DNA from: Mesorhizobium sp. M7A.F.Ca.US.008.03.1.1
GTDB taxonomy: Bacteria; Pseudomonadota; Alphaproteobacteria; Rhizobiales; Rhizobiaceae
Length of the DNA: 58,095 nucleotides
Assembly: GCF_003997495.1 (NCBI RefSeq)
Contig: NZ_RZRU01000032.1
Coordinates: forward strand, 1-58,095
Direction of reading: 5' to 3'
Shown here: positions 48,737 through 57,792 of the stretch, one piece after another
Position numbering within the stretch: position 1 is the first letter of the stretch
Layout: the number at the start of each line of letters is the position of its first letter
Notes under the pieces: generated by a model
Seen by the model: the letters and a program-made list of their open reading frames with translations, nothing else
Database searches by the model: none
What the model was told of the DNA's origin: nothing
Program-made: the position numbers and the translations under genes

Positions 48737-50668
48737 TCAACTCGTATGGGCGGCGACAATCTTATCGACCGTTTCGGGGAAGAAGTCGGGCGCCGCGTGG
48801 CGTTTGCCGAACATCATATCGTACTGCAGCAGGCGGAAATCGCGGATCGCCGGATCGATCTCCTTCTGCCGCGCCCAATCGGGCGTGGCCTCGCCAGCCG
48901 GCGTCAGCAGCAAATTGCGGTCGACGACACGGTAGCGTTCGCTCATCTCGCCCAGGAAGCCGGTGTAGTAGGGATGACTGATGCCGGCCGTCTTCAGGAT
49001 ATGATAGGGCAGGAAGGCCGGGCTGACTGCGCCCATGTGCTCAGCCGGCCCGGTGCGGTTCGACCAGATGACCAGCGGCGTCTCATGATGCTCGAGAGCA
49101 GCCTCGGGCGACGCTTCCTTGCGCGGCGCGACATTGTCCTTCATGAAGCCGGTTTCGACGTAGACCGGTCCTAGCGGCGGCAGATGGTCGCCGAAGAAGG
49201 CGATCACGGTGGGGCGCGAGCGTGTCTTTGCCCATTCGACCAGGCGTTCGAGACCGCGATCGGCATCGGCTGAGCCTTCGGCGTAGCTGAGCAGCGATTC
49301 GCGTGCCCACTGGCTGATCGGCGCCTGCACCCTATGCGTGGGATTGTAATAGCGGTTCGGCTCGTAGGGACCGTGGTTTTGCAGGCTGACTGCAAAGAAG
49401 AACACCGGCTCGTCGCTGGCGTCGGCCTCGCTGATGATCTCGTCGGTCATTGCTGCATCCGATGCCAGTGGCCCGCGCTTTTGCATTGGCGGCAGCGTCT
49501 CTTCCGACTTGAAATCGTTGAAGCCGAAATCGGCGTAGACCGCGCCACGGTTCCAGAACCAGTTGGTGCCCGGATGGATGGCGCGCGCCCGGTAACCCTG
49601 GCTCTTCAGGAAGGTCGCGAGCGAAGGCGTCGGCGTGCGCACATATTGCTGGTAGGGGATGCTGCCGGCCGGCAGGAACGCGTTGGAGAAGCCGGTCAGC
49701 GCCTCGAACTCGATATTGGCGGTCATGCCGCCGAACTCCGGCGAGAACATCGAGCCCGAGCGCAGCGCCCGCACATTGGGGATTGGATCGGGCGTGATGG
49801 TGACGCCAGGCAGCTTGGTCGGATCCCAGAAGGATTCGCTCATGACGATGATGATGTCGGGCTTCTCGGCCGGAACCGAGGCGGTCACATCAGGCTTGGC
49901 GATCGCCGCGATCGCCTTGTCGGAATAGCCCGGCGGCGCCGAGACATGCGCCATCGGCACATTGAGCGCAAAGGCCAACGCGAAGCCGTTGGAGGCATAG
50001 TTTTCCTTCTGGTCCCACATGATCGGGATGATCTGCAGCCGGTCCCTGGTCCAGGAGAAGGTGGCGTAGTCCATGATCGAAACGAAGAAGGCGAGCAGCG
50101 GCACTGCCAGCGTCAGCCGGGCAAGACGGCCCTTGCGGCTGAGTGCGGGAACCTTGCGGCGCCACATCCGCCAGCCATAGACGAGCAGTGACAGGCCGGC
50201 GACGATGCCGACGACCATGGCGAGCGCGGTCATCGGCCGGTCGCGCACCAAAAGCGGCAGCAGCGCGAAGATCTGGCGGGCATAGAGGAAATCGGTCGGA
50301 TAGAGCGGGTCGCCGAGATAATGCGACTTCTGGTGTCCGACGAAGGCAAGGGATAGCGTCAGCGGCGCGACGATCATCAGGCTGTGGTGGCTGCGGCCGA
50401 GCACCGCATCGAGGCCGATCAGGATCAGTGCGAACACGACGATGGTGGTCCAGCCCGGCTTGAGCGGTTGCAGGAAGAAGGAGATAGTTCCGGCAAAGTC
50501 GCCGCGCACGATCAGTTCGATGGCAAACACCAGGATGGCGGCGATCGCCAGGCTGATCAGCCCATAGCGCACGACCGGCCATCTCCGGCCGGGCAGATAG
50601 CCGGTGGAGGGATCGTCTTCCAGGAACTGTGCCGCGGCCTTGCCGGCGCGTTTCGAACTCTTTGCCAC
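48737..50668 (-). CDS. LTA-synthase-family phosphoglycerol transferase (sulfatase fold)
   Basis: A 643-residue membrane enzyme. Five hydrophobic helices lie in residues ~35-200 (for example GLISLAIAAILVFAIELIVR). The periplasmic catalytic domain begins near 260 (DIIIVMSESFWDPTKLPGV, metal-ligand Glu). The Thr in FGGMTANIEFEALTGFS is the likely nucleophile, and FFGDHLPPLG and FFFAVSLQNHGPY are further metal/active-site motifs. LtaS-type enzymes transfer glycerol phosphate from phosphatidylglycerol; in rhizobia a relative (CgmB) decorates periplasmic cyclic glucans, a plausible role here. I chose GTG 50668 (GGGGAAG upstream); a longer GTG-initiated frame begins at 50701. Confidence 0.85.
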   Translation of the reverse strand: MAKSSKRAGKAAAQFLEDDPSTGYLPGRRWPVVRYGLISLAIAAILVFAIELIVRGDFAGTISFFLQPLKPGWTTIVVFALILIGLDAVLGRSHHSLMIVAPLTLSLAFVGHQKSHYLGDPLYPTDFLYARQIFALLPLLVRDRPMTALAMVVGIVAGLSLLVYGWRMWRRKVPALSRKGRLARLTLAVPLLAFFVSIMDYATFSWTRDRLQIIPIMWDQKENYASNGFALAFALNVPMAHVSAPPGYSDKAIAAIAKPDVTASVPAEKPDIIIVMSESFWDPTKLPGVTITPDPIPNVRALRSGSMFSPEFGGMTANIEFEALTGFSNAFLPAGSIPYQQYVRTPTPSLATFLKSQGYRARAIHPGTNWFWNRGAVYADFGFNDFKSEETLPPMQKRGPLASDAAMTDEIISEADASDEPVFFFAVSLQNHGPYEPNRYYNPTHRVQAPISQWARESLLSYAEGSADADRGLERLVEWAKTRSRPTVIAFFGDHLPPLGPVYVETGFMKDNVAPRKEASPEAALEHHETPLVIWSNRTGPAEHMGAVSPAFLPYHILKTAGISHPYYTGFLGEMSERYRVVDRNLLLTPAGEATPDWARQKEIDPAIRDFRLLQYDMMFGKRHAAPDFFPETVDKIVAAHTS

Positions 50669-50945
50669 TTTAACTTCCCCACCCAGCGACAAGCACGTCA
50701 CTCGATTGTCATGGAATTGTCACGCAAAGCTAGCGCCTGTGGCCAAAATAAGAAGAGCCAGCAAACGAATCGTGAGCGGTTTTCATCAGGAGTGATCGCC
50801 AAAAAGCCTTTCGGAACAGGCACTCGGCAGGCAAAGTCGACGCCGGGCAGCGGCGACCCGGGCTTGACTTGGCGCCCTGCCTTGCGTCACAGGCAAGAAA
50901 AACTCGTCTATCAGGCAAGCAAAACCAGCCCTTGGGAGCCCGCGC

Positions 50946-51887
50946 ATGGCCGTTGCATTCACCTTTCCCGGACAAGGCAGCCAGGCAGTCGGCATGGGCA
51001 AGGATCTCGCCGACGCCTTTCCCGAGGCGCGCAGAATCTTCCAGGAAGTCGACGACGCGCTCGGCGAAAACCTGTCGAAGCTGATCTGGGAAGGGCCGGA
51101 AGAGACGTTGACGCTGACCGCCAACGCGCAGCCGGCGCTGATGGCAGTGTCGCTGGCCGCGATCCGGGCGCTGGAATCGCGCGGCTTCTCGCTGAAAGGC
51201 AAGGTCGCCTATGTCGCCGGCCATTCGCTGGGCGAATATTCAGCGCTCGCGGCCGCTGGCTTCGTTTCGGTTGCCGATGCGGCCAGGCTGCTGCGCATCC
51301 GGGGCAATGCCATGCAGGCGGCGGTGCCGGCCGGCGAGGGCGCCATGGCGGCGATCATCGGACTGGAACAGGCCGAAGTCGAAGCCGCTTGCGCGGAAGC
51401 CGCCAAAGGCTCTGTCTGTCAGATCGCCAACGACAATGGCGGCGGCCAACTGGTCATTTCCGGCGCCAGGGCCGCGGTCGAACTGGCGGCCAGACTGTGC
51501 ACGGAAAAGGGCGCCAAGCGCGCGCTGATGCTGCAGGTGTCCGCGCCCTTCCATTCGGCGCTGATGGCGCCGGCCGCGAACGTCATGCGCGAAGCACTGG
51601 CCGGGGTGGCAAGGAACGCGCCGGTGGTTCCCGTCCTCTCCAATGTCACGGTCAGCCCGACCAGCGGTCCGGACGAGATCGCCCGCCGCCTGGTCGAACA
51701 GATAACCGGCCGCGTGCGCTGGCGCGAGACGGTGGAATGGTTCGGCGCGAACGGCGTCACCACGCTTTACGAGATTGGCGCCGGCAAGGTGCTTTCGGGA
51801 CTGGCGCGCCGCATCAACCGCGACATCGCCACCGCGTCGGTCGGCTCCGCGGCTGAGGTCGAAGCAGCGTTAGCGGCGCTTGGTTGA
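50946..51887 (+). CDS. fabD: malonyl-CoA-acyl carrier protein transacylase
   Basis: A 313-residue enzyme loading malonate onto ACP. FPGQGSQAVGMGKDL is the N-terminal substrate loop, GHSLGEY carries nucleophile Ser94, and SAPFHSALM the catalytic His (near 200). Arg in the KLIW..AQPAL..SLAAI...R region positions malonate. It is the first gene of the fabD-(RHH)-fabG-acpP-fabF cluster. The 277-base gap upstream (50669-50945), shared with the divergent LtaS-like gene, has a CTTGACTT sequence near 50874 that could be a -35 element, but I find no good -10. Confidence 0.97.
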   Translation: MAVAFTFPGQGSQAVGMGKDLADAFPEARRIFQEVDDALGENLSKLIWEGPEETLTLTANAQPALMAVSLAAIRALESRGFSLKGKVAYVAGHSLGEYSALAAAGFVSVADAARLLRIRGNAMQAAVPAGEGAMAAIIGLEQAEVEAACAEAAKGSVCQIANDNGGGQLVISGARAAVELAARLCTEKGAKRALMLQVSAPFHSALMAPAANVMREALAGVARNAPVVPVLSNVTVSPTSGPDEIARRLVEQITGRVRWRETVEWFGANGVTTLYEIGAGKVLSGLARRINRDIATASVGSAAEVEAALAALG

Positions 51888-51953
51888 ACGGCCTGACTTG
51901 AATTCGCTGATGCGCGGCCACATGAATACGTCCATCGCAACTAAAGGTGCGGC

Positions 51954-52178
51954 ATGTCCACATCGATCCGTCTTTCTCCAGAGGTCAGGCTACGCCTGGA
52001 TGCTCTCGCGTCCAAGACCGGGCGCAGCAGGGCCTATCATATGCGTGAATTCATTGAGCGCGGCCTTGAGGACGGGGAAGACTACTGCCTTGCCGCCGAG
52101 GTGCTGGCGCGGATCAGGAGCGGCGAGGAAGGTATTATGAAAGCCGACGACTTCTGTGGCAGTGATGTCTACAGATAA
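51954..52178 (+). CDS. orphan ribbon-helix-helix (RelB/CopG-like) protein
   Basis: A 74-residue protein. MSTSIRLSPEVRLRLDALAS then KTGRSRAYHMREFIERGLED is a canonical RHH antitoxin DNA-binding domain, and DYCLAAEVLARIRSGEEGI is the toxin-wrapping helix of RelB/ParD-like antitoxins. After MKADDF the usual C-terminal helix is missing and replaced by CGSDVYR. No toxin gene follows: fabG starts 30 bases downstream. AAAGGTG precedes ATG 51954. It is probably a decayed toxin-antitoxin remnant or a recruited regulator of the fab cluster. Confidence 0.85.
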   Translation: MSTSIRLSPEVRLRLDALASKTGRSRAYHMREFIERGLEDGEDYCLAAEVLARIRSGEEGIMKADDFCGSDVYR

Positions 52179-52208
52179 CCGTTATCCGGTTTCAGAGAAG
52201 GAAAAGAC

Positions 52209-52946
52209 ATGTTCGAACTGACTGGCCGCAAGGCGCTCGTCACCGGCGCATCGGGAGGCATTGGCGAGGCGATCGCCCGGACGCTGCATGCGCAGGGCGC
52301 GATCGTTGGCCTGCATGGCACCCGCGTCGAAAAACTGGAAGCGCTGGCTAGCGAGCTTGGCGACCGGGTCAAGCTGTTCCCGGCCAATTTGTCCAATCGT
52401 GACGAGGTCAAGGCGCTCGGCCAGAAAGCCGAGGCCGATCTCGAAGGCGTCGACATCCTGGTCAACAACGCCGGGATCACCAAGGACGGGCTGTTCGTGC
52501 GCATGTCGGATGCCGACTGGGACACCGTGCTCGAGGTCAACCTGACGGCCGTGTTCAGGCTGACCCGCGAACTCACCCATCCGATGATGCGCCGCCGCCA
52601 TGGCCGCATCATCAACATCACCTCGGTGGTCGGCGTCACCGGCAATCCCGGCCAGACCAATTACTGCGCCTCAAAGGCCGGCATGATCGGCTTTTCCAAG
52701 TCGCTGGCGCAGGAGATCGCCACCCGCAACATCACCGTCAACTGCGTCGCCCCGGGCTTTATCGAATCGGCGATGACAGACAAGCTCAACGACAAGCAGA
52801 AAGAGGCGATCATGGCGGCGATCCCGACGCGGCGCATGGGCACCAGCGTTGAAGTCGCGTCCGCCGTCGCTTATCTCGCCTCCAACGAAGCCGCCTACGT
52901 CACCGGCCAGACCATCCACGTAAATGGCGGCATGGCGATGATTTGA
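52209..52946 (+). CDS. fabG: 3-oxoacyl-[ACP] reductase
   Basis: A 245-residue SDR that reduces 3-oxoacyl-ACP with NADPH. TGASGGIGEA is the cofactor loop (residues 12-21), NNAGITKDGLFVRM the FabG-specific NAG segment, and the catalytic triad is Ser139, Tyr152, Lys156 (SVVGVTGNPGQTNYCASKAG). The C-terminal TGQTIHVNGGMAMI is the conserved tetramer-forming end. AGAAGGAAAAG precedes the ATG. It is the standard FabG of type II fatty-acid synthesis. Confidence 0.97.
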   Translation: MFELTGRKALVTGASGGIGEAIARTLHAQGAIVGLHGTRVEKLEALASELGDRVKLFPANLSNRDEVKALGQKAEADLEGVDILVNNAGITKDGLFVRMSDADWDTVLEVNLTAVFRLTRELTHPMMRRRHGRIINITSVVGVTGNPGQTNYCASKAGMIGFSKSLAQEIATRNITVNCVAPGFIESAMTDKLNDKQKEAIMAAIPTRRMGTSVEVASAVAYLASNEAAYVTGQTIHVNGGMAMI

Positions 52947-52995
52947 ACGAGGTTGGCAGCAACGCCGGCGGGTTGTGAAAAGAGACCATTTCGGC

Positions 52996-53024
52996 TTGGA
53001 CCTCAGCTATTTTTCGTGTAATGC
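52996..53024 (+). promoter_or_regulatory. promoter candidate for acpP
   Basis: TTGGAC (52996-53001) and TAATGC (53019-53024) are separated by 17 bases in the 210-base gap between fabG and acpP, whose size itself suggests separate, stronger transcription of acpP. Confidence 0.45.
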
Positions 53025-53156
53025 GGCCCGCAACCCGGCGGTTCGGGCAAAAACCGGTCCGTAGTCGTTGCGTTTCCGGCAGGACCATCTTTCAGCTTGA
53101 TTAGCGGCATTCTGCCCGCTAACGAAGACAGACAAACAAAAGACGAGGATGCCCAA

Positions 53157-53393
53157 ATGAGTGACACCGCAGAGCGCGTCAAGAAGATCGTCATCGAGCA
53201 CCTTGGCGTCGATGCCGACAAAGTGACGGAGCAGGCGAGCTTCATCGATGATCTGGGCGCCGACAGCCTCGACACGGTCGAACTCGTCATGGCGTTCGAA
53301 GAAGAATTCGGCGTCGAGATTCCCGACGACGCCGCCGAGACCATCCTGACCGTCGGCGATGCCGTGAAGTACATCGACAAGGCATCGGCCTGA
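53157..53393 (+). CDS. acpP: acyl carrier protein
   Basis: A 78-residue acidic four-helix protein. The 4'-phosphopantetheine attachment site is Ser37 in GADSLDTVELVM. The remainder (EEEFGVEIPDDAAETILTVG, DAVKYIDK) is canonical. I chose ATG 53157 (GACGAGGA upstream); an in-frame ATG at 53097 would add 20 residues with no family support. It carries growing acyl chains for FabD/G/F and, in rhizobia, for the lipid-A and ornithine-lipid pathways. Confidence 0.98.
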   Translation: MSDTAERVKKIVIEHLGVDADKVTEQASFIDDLGADSLDTVELVMAFEEEFGVEIPDDAAETILTVGDAVKYIDKASA

Positions 53394-53427
53394 CGCTTTC
53401 CGCAGTCATCACCGGGGAGGACCTGCG

Positions 53428-54690
53428 ATGAGGCGTGTCGTCGTCACGGGCCTTGGGTTGCTGTCGCCGTTCGGCATGGGCTTTGAGCACAGCTGGAAGG
53501 AACTTCTGACCGGCCGCAGCGCTGCCAAGCGCATCACCGAGTTCGAGGTGGAGGATCTTGCCTGCAAGATCGCTCACGTCATTCCGCGTGGCGATGGCAG
53601 CAATGCCACCTTCAATCCCGAGGCCGTGCTCGAGCCGAAAGAATTGCGCAAGATCGGCGACTTCATCCTTTACGGGATTGCCGCCGCCGACGAGGCGCTG
53701 AAGGATTCCGGCTGGGAACCCAAGACGCATGAAGAGCAGTGCGCCACCGGCGTCCTGATCGGCTCCGGCATCGGCGGCATCGAGGGCATCGCCGAGAACG
53801 CGATGATCCTCAAGGAACGCGGCCCGCGCCGCATCAGCCCTTTCTTCATCCCGGGCCAGATCATCAATCTCGTCTCCGGGCAGGTTTCGATCCGGCACGG
53901 GCTGAAAGGCCCGAACCATGCCGTCGTCACGGCCTGTTCGACCGGCGCGCACGCCATTGGCGATGCTGCCCGGCTGATCATGTGGGGCGATGCCGACGTG
54001 ATGGTCGCCGGTGGCGCCGAAGCGCCGGTGACGCGGCTGTCGATCGCCGGCTTTGCCGCATGCCGGGCGCTGTCGACGGAACGCAATGATTCGCCTCAAA
54101 CGGCGTCGCGGCCCTATGATCGCGACCGCGACGGCTTCGTCATGGGCGAGGGCGCCGGCGTTGTCGTGCTAGAGGAACTCGAACATGCCAAGGCGCGCGG
54201 CGCCAAGATCTATGCCGAGGTGACGGGTTATGGTCTCACCGGCGACGCGCATCACATCACGGCGCCCGCCGAGGATGGCGATGGTGCCTTCCGTTGCATG
54301 ACGGCGGCACTCAACCGGGCCAAATTGACGCCCGCCGATGTCGACTACATCAACGCGCACGGCACCTCGACCATGGCCGACACGATTGAGCTCGGCGCCG
54401 TCGAGCGGCTTGTCGGCAATGCCGCATCGAAGATTTCGATGTCGTCGACCAAATCGTCTATCGGCCATCTGCTCGGGGCGGCCGGTGCCGCCGAAGCGAT
54501 CTTCTCGATCCTTGCCATCAGGGACAATGTCGCGCCGCCGACCATCAACCTCGACAACCCGGAGCGCGAAACCGCGATCGACCTGGTGCCGAACAAGCCG
54601 CGTGCCCGCCAGATCGACGTGGCTCTGTCCAATTCCTTCGGCTTTGGCGGGACCAACGCGTCGCTGGTCTTCCAGCGCTACAATGGCTGA
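53428..54690 (+). CDS. fabF: 3-oxoacyl-[ACP] synthase II
   Basis: A 420-residue thiolase-fold condensing enzyme extending acyl-ACP by two carbons. The nucleophile Cys170 lies in VTACSTGAHAIGDAA. Catalytic His residues are in INAHGTSTMADTIE (~310) and SSTKSSIGHLLGAAGA (~345). The start MRRVVVTGLGLLSPFG is the family N-terminus. GGGGAGGA precedes ATG 53428, and it follows acpP by 34 bases. Confidence 0.97.
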   Translation: MRRVVVTGLGLLSPFGMGFEHSWKELLTGRSAAKRITEFEVEDLACKIAHVIPRGDGSNATFNPEAVLEPKELRKIGDFILYGIAAADEALKDSGWEPKTHEEQCATGVLIGSGIGGIEGIAENAMILKERGPRRISPFFIPGQIINLVSGQVSIRHGLKGPNHAVVTACSTGAHAIGDAARLIMWGDADVMVAGGAEAPVTRLSIAGFAACRALSTERNDSPQTASRPYDRDRDGFVMGEGAGVVVLEELEHAKARGAKIYAEVTGYGLTGDAHHITAPAEDGDGAFRCMTAALNRAKLTPADVDYINAHGTSTMADTIELGAVERLVGNAASKISMSSTKSSIGHLLGAAGAAEAIFSILAIRDNVAPPTINLDNPERETAIDLVPNKPRARQIDVALSNSFGFGGTNASLVFQRYNG

Positions 54691-54789
54691 TCGTCCGACT
54701 GCCGGGCGGCGCTTCGGCGTGCCGTCAATTTTGCCATATTCGCCCCTACTCTGCCGCTGGGGATTCGTTGGATCAAACGGTAGGGCGAA

Positions 54790-56055
54790 ATGAACACAAA
54801 TCCGGCAGGCAACGGAGAATTCGGGCAACGGCCGGCGACCTCCGGACCGATCGTGCCGAAAACGGCCAGCGAGGCGTTGCGGCCGGAGGCAGGCACGCCG
54901 CCGCCGAAGCGCTCGCGTGCATCACGCAGCCAGGTCGTCGTGTTCATGAACTTCGTCATCTCCTCGGTGATGCTGATGGTTCTGGCGGCCGGCGTCGCGG
55001 TCTATTTCGGCAAGCAGGAATTCACCGAGCCCGGACCTTCGGCCAATGGCGACACCTTCCTGGTCAAGCCGAACACCGGCGTCCAGGATATCGCCGACCA
55101 GCTCGAGCGCCGCGGACTGATCAGCGATGCCCGGGTATTCCGCCTTGGCGTGCGGGCCTTCGGCAATGATTCCGCGCTGAAGGCCGGCGAGTACGAGATC
55201 AAGCCCAAGGCTTCCATGCGCGACATCATGGAGCTTTTGAAGAGCGGCAAGTCGGTGATGTATTCGCTGACTGTTCCCGAAGGGCTGACGGTCGAGCAGG
55301 CGCTGCAACGCATCGCCGACGAGCCTGCCTTGAGCGGCGACATGCCGGCTACCACGCCGCCGGAGGGCAGCCTCGCCACCGACACGCTGCGCTTCACGCG
55401 CGGCGCGACGCGCCAGCAGATGGTCGACAAGCTGCTGGCGGATCAAAAGAAGCTGGTTGACGACGTCTGGCAGCGGCGCGCGCCGGACCTGCCGCTGGCC
55501 AACGTCGAAGAGTTCGTCACGCTGGCGTCGATCGTCGAGAAGGAGACGGGCAAGGGTGACGAGCGTTCACGGGTTGCCGCCGTCTTCCTGAACCGGCTTG
55601 CCAAGGGCATGCGCCTGCAATCCGATCCGACCATCATCTACGGGCTGTTCGGCGGCAAGGGAAAGCCGGCGGACCGGCCGATCTACCAGTCGGACATCCA
55701 GAAACAGACCCCCTACAACACGTATGTGATCAACGGCTTGCCGCCGACGCCGATCGCCAATCCGGGTCGTGCAGCGCTGGAGGCGGTGGCCAATCCGTCG
55801 AAGACCGACGACCTCTATTTCGTCGCCGACGGCACCGGCGGGCACGTCTTTGCCGCGACGCTGGACGAGCACAACGAGAATGTCGCCCGCTATCGCGCGT
55901 TGCAGAAGAAGCAGGCCGATGACGCCGCCAAAGCCGCCAAGACGACCGGTGCCGGCGACAGCAATGCCGTCAAGCCGGCTGACGGCGGGTCGGCCGACAG
56001 TGGGCCGGCTGACGGTGCCGACGACAGCGGCGGTGACGCGGGCGCTGCCCAGTAG
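54790..56055 (+). CDS. mltG: endolytic peptidoglycan transglycosylase
   Basis: A 421-residue bitopic inner-membrane enzyme that cleaves nascent glycan strands. The N-terminal ~50 residues are cytosolic and disordered; one transmembrane helix follows (VVVFMNFVISSVMLMVLAAG, ~50-70), then a LysM-like domain (GDTFLVKPNTGVQDIADQLE) and the YceG catalytic domain, with the catalytic Glu in TLASIVEKETGKG (~245-255), and SRVAAVFLNRLAKGMRLQSD and DPTIIYGLFGG. A ~50-residue Ala/Asp/Gly-rich tail (SADSGPADGADDSGGDAGAA) is low-complexity. Its place after fabF and before yicC is conserved in rhizobia. Confidence 0.95.
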   Translation: MNTNPAGNGEFGQRPATSGPIVPKTASEALRPEAGTPPPKRSRASRSQVVVFMNFVISSVMLMVLAAGVAVYFGKQEFTEPGPSANGDTFLVKPNTGVQDIADQLERRGLISDARVFRLGVRAFGNDSALKAGEYEIKPKASMRDIMELLKSGKSVMYSLTVPEGLTVEQALQRIADEPALSGDMPATTPPEGSLATDTLRFTRGATRQQMVDKLLADQKKLVDDVWQRRAPDLPLANVEEFVTLASIVEKETGKGDERSRVAAVFLNRLAKGMRLQSDPTIIYGLFGGKGKPADRPIYQSDIQKQTPYNTYVINGLPPTPIANPGRAALEAVANPSKTDDLYFVADGTGGHVFAATLDEHNENVARYRALQKKQADDAAKAAKTTGAGDSNAVKPADGGSADSGPADGADDSGGDAGAAQ

Positions 56056-56065
56056 AATGAAGAAA

Positions 56066-56088
56066 GGCGTTGCCCGACAGGCGACGCC
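56066..56088 (+). terminator. hairpin after mltG
   Basis: GGCGTTGCC and GGCGACGCC pair with one G-U around a 5-base loop (56066-56088), 10 bases beyond the mltG stop, followed by CTGACATTT. A second, larger imperfect hairpin (GCGCCGC...GCGGCGC, about 56104-56138) follows. Together they may separate mltG from yicC. Confidence 0.45.
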
Positions 56089-56212
56089 CTGACATTTGGA
56101 AGAGCGCCGCGCGTCCGATTTCGACGCGCCTGCGGCGCAGTCATTTTCAAGCCGCACTTGCTCCTGTCCGGAAAGCCGGTTCGGGGCGATGTGCCAGAGA
56201 CGTGTGGGCGAT

Positions 56213-57103
56213 ATGAATTTGCAGAGCATGACCGGTTTTGCACGTGCCGTCGCCGAGCACGAAGGCACTTCGATCGCCTGGGAGGTCAAGTCCGTCAACG
56301 GCAAGAGCGTCGAGGTACGGCTGCGGCTGCCGCAAGGCTTCGAGCGGTTGGAACCGGCTGTCCGGCAGATACTTCAGAAGCGTTTTGCACGCGGCAATTT
56401 TCAGGCGACGCTGACCATCGGCCGTGCCGTCGGCGCGCAGGCGCAGCCGGTCGTCAACGAAGCCTTCCTGAAGGACCTGGCCGGGCTCGCCAAGCGGCTG
56501 CAGGAGCAATTCGGCGTTGCTCCCGCGACGTCAGATGGACTGCTTTCGCTGCGCGGCGTGCTCGACATTCCCGAAACTGTCGAAACCGATGAGGCAAGGG
56601 CCGCGCTCGATGCCGCGATCATGGCCGCGCTCGAAGTGGCCTTGAACGGGCTCGAACAGGCACGGCAGGGCGAAGGGGCTGCGCTGGCTTTGCTGTTGTC
56701 GGGTCATATCGACACAATCGAGGCGCTGACGCTGCGGGCAGAAGTGGATCCATCCCGCGAGACGGCGGTGATCCGCGAACGCATCGCCGAGCAGGTCAGG
56801 CTGCTGATGGACGCTTCCGCCAACCTGGATGCCACCCGACTGCACATGGAGGCGGCGTTCCTGGCCACCAAGGCCGATATTCGCGAAGAGATCGACCGGC
56901 TGAAAACGCATGTCGCATCCGGCCGGGCACTGCTGGTGGGCGGCGGCGCGGTCGGTCGCAAGCTCGATTTTCTGGCACAGGAATTTAACCGCGAATCGAA
57001 TACGCTGTGTTCCAAGTCGAATGCCGCCGCCGTCACCGCGATCGGGCTGGACCTGAAGGCGGTGGTCGACCAGTTTCGTGAACAGATCCAGAATCTGGAG
57101 TAG
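56213..57103 (+). CDS. yicC: YicC-family endoribonuclease-like protein
   Basis: A 296-residue protein of the YicC/YloC family. It begins MNLQSMTGFARAVAEHEGTS and has the family's EVKSVNGKSVEVRLRLPQGF; the C-terminal DUF1732 domain carries the conserved RVGRKLDFLAQEFNRE-type segment (AVGRKLDFLAQEFNRESNTL, with SKSNAA following). Homologues act as endoribonucleases on small RNAs such as RyhB. The start ATG 56213 sits at the conserved N-terminus; a longer frame upstream is unrelated. gmk follows after 3 bases, as in many bacteria. Confidence 0.95.
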   Translation: MNLQSMTGFARAVAEHEGTSIAWEVKSVNGKSVEVRLRLPQGFERLEPAVRQILQKRFARGNFQATLTIGRAVGAQAQPVVNEAFLKDLAGLAKRLQEQFGVAPATSDGLLSLRGVLDIPETVETDEARAALDAAIMAALEVALNGLEQARQGEGAALALLLSGHIDTIEALTLRAEVDPSRETAVIRERIAEQVRLLMDASANLDATRLHMEAAFLATKADIREEIDRLKTHVASGRALLVGGGAVGRKLDFLAQEFNRESNTLCSKSNAAAVTAIGLDLKAVVDQFREQIQNLE

Positions 57104-57106
57104 CCG

Positions 57107-57763
57107 ATGGTTGCCAAGGATTTGGGGTCCCGCATTCGCCGCCGGGGCCTGATGCTCGTCCTGTCTTCGCCATCCGGCGCCGGCAAGTCGACGATCGCGC
57201 GCAATCTTCTGGAAAGCGATTCCAGCCTCGAACTGTCGGTCTCGGTCACCACCAGGCCGCGCCGCGGAAGCGAGATCGAAGGCGTCCACTATCATTTCCG
57301 GACGATGCGCGAATTCGAGCGGCTTCGTGATTCCGACGCGCTGCTGGAGTGGGCCGAGGTGCATGGCAATTGCTATGCGACACCGCGCGAACCTGCCGAA
57401 CTGGCGCTGTCTGAAGGGCGCGACATGCTGTTCGACATCGACTGGCAAGGTGCCCAGCAGCTCAAGGAGAAGATGCGCGCCGACATTGTCTCGATCTTCA
57501 TCCTGCCGCCATCGATGAAGGAGTTGAAGGCACGGCTGAAGCGCCGCGCCGAAGACCAGGAGGCGGTGATCGAGACGCGGCTGAAAAACGCCCGCAACGA
57601 GATCGAGCACTGGAAGGAATATGATTTCGTCATCGTCAACGACGACCTCGACCGGGCCTTCGCCGAAGTGCGCGGCATCGTCGTCGCCGAGCGGCTGAGG
57701 CGCGACCGCCGGCCAGGCCTGTTCGATTTCGTCTCGGGACTGTTGGATGAGAAGACTGGCTGA
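57107..57763 (+). CDS. gmk: guanylate kinase
   Basis: A 218-residue P-loop kinase converting GMP to GDP. SSPSGAGKSTIARNLL contains the P-loop (GAGKST, 24-29). SVSVTTRPRRGSEIEGVHYH is the GMP-binding region, and FDIDWQGAQQLKEKM plus IFILPPSMKELKARLKRRAE the lid. Length and motifs are standard. ATG 57107 follows the yicC stop by 3 bases. The IS element begins 30 bases after its stop. Confidence 0.97.
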   Translation: MVAKDLGSRIRRRGLMLVLSSPSGAGKSTIARNLLESDSSLELSVSVTTRPRRGSEIEGVHYHFRTMREFERLRDSDALLEWAEVHGNCYATPREPAELALSEGRDMLFDIDWQGAQQLKEKMRADIVSIFILPPSMKELKARLKRRAEDQEAVIETRLKNARNEIEHWKEYDFVIVNDDLDRAFAEVRGIVVAERLRRDRRPGLFDFVSGLLDEKTG

Positions 57764-57792
57764 GGCGTCTTTTTCCTTCTCCCCGTCCACGG

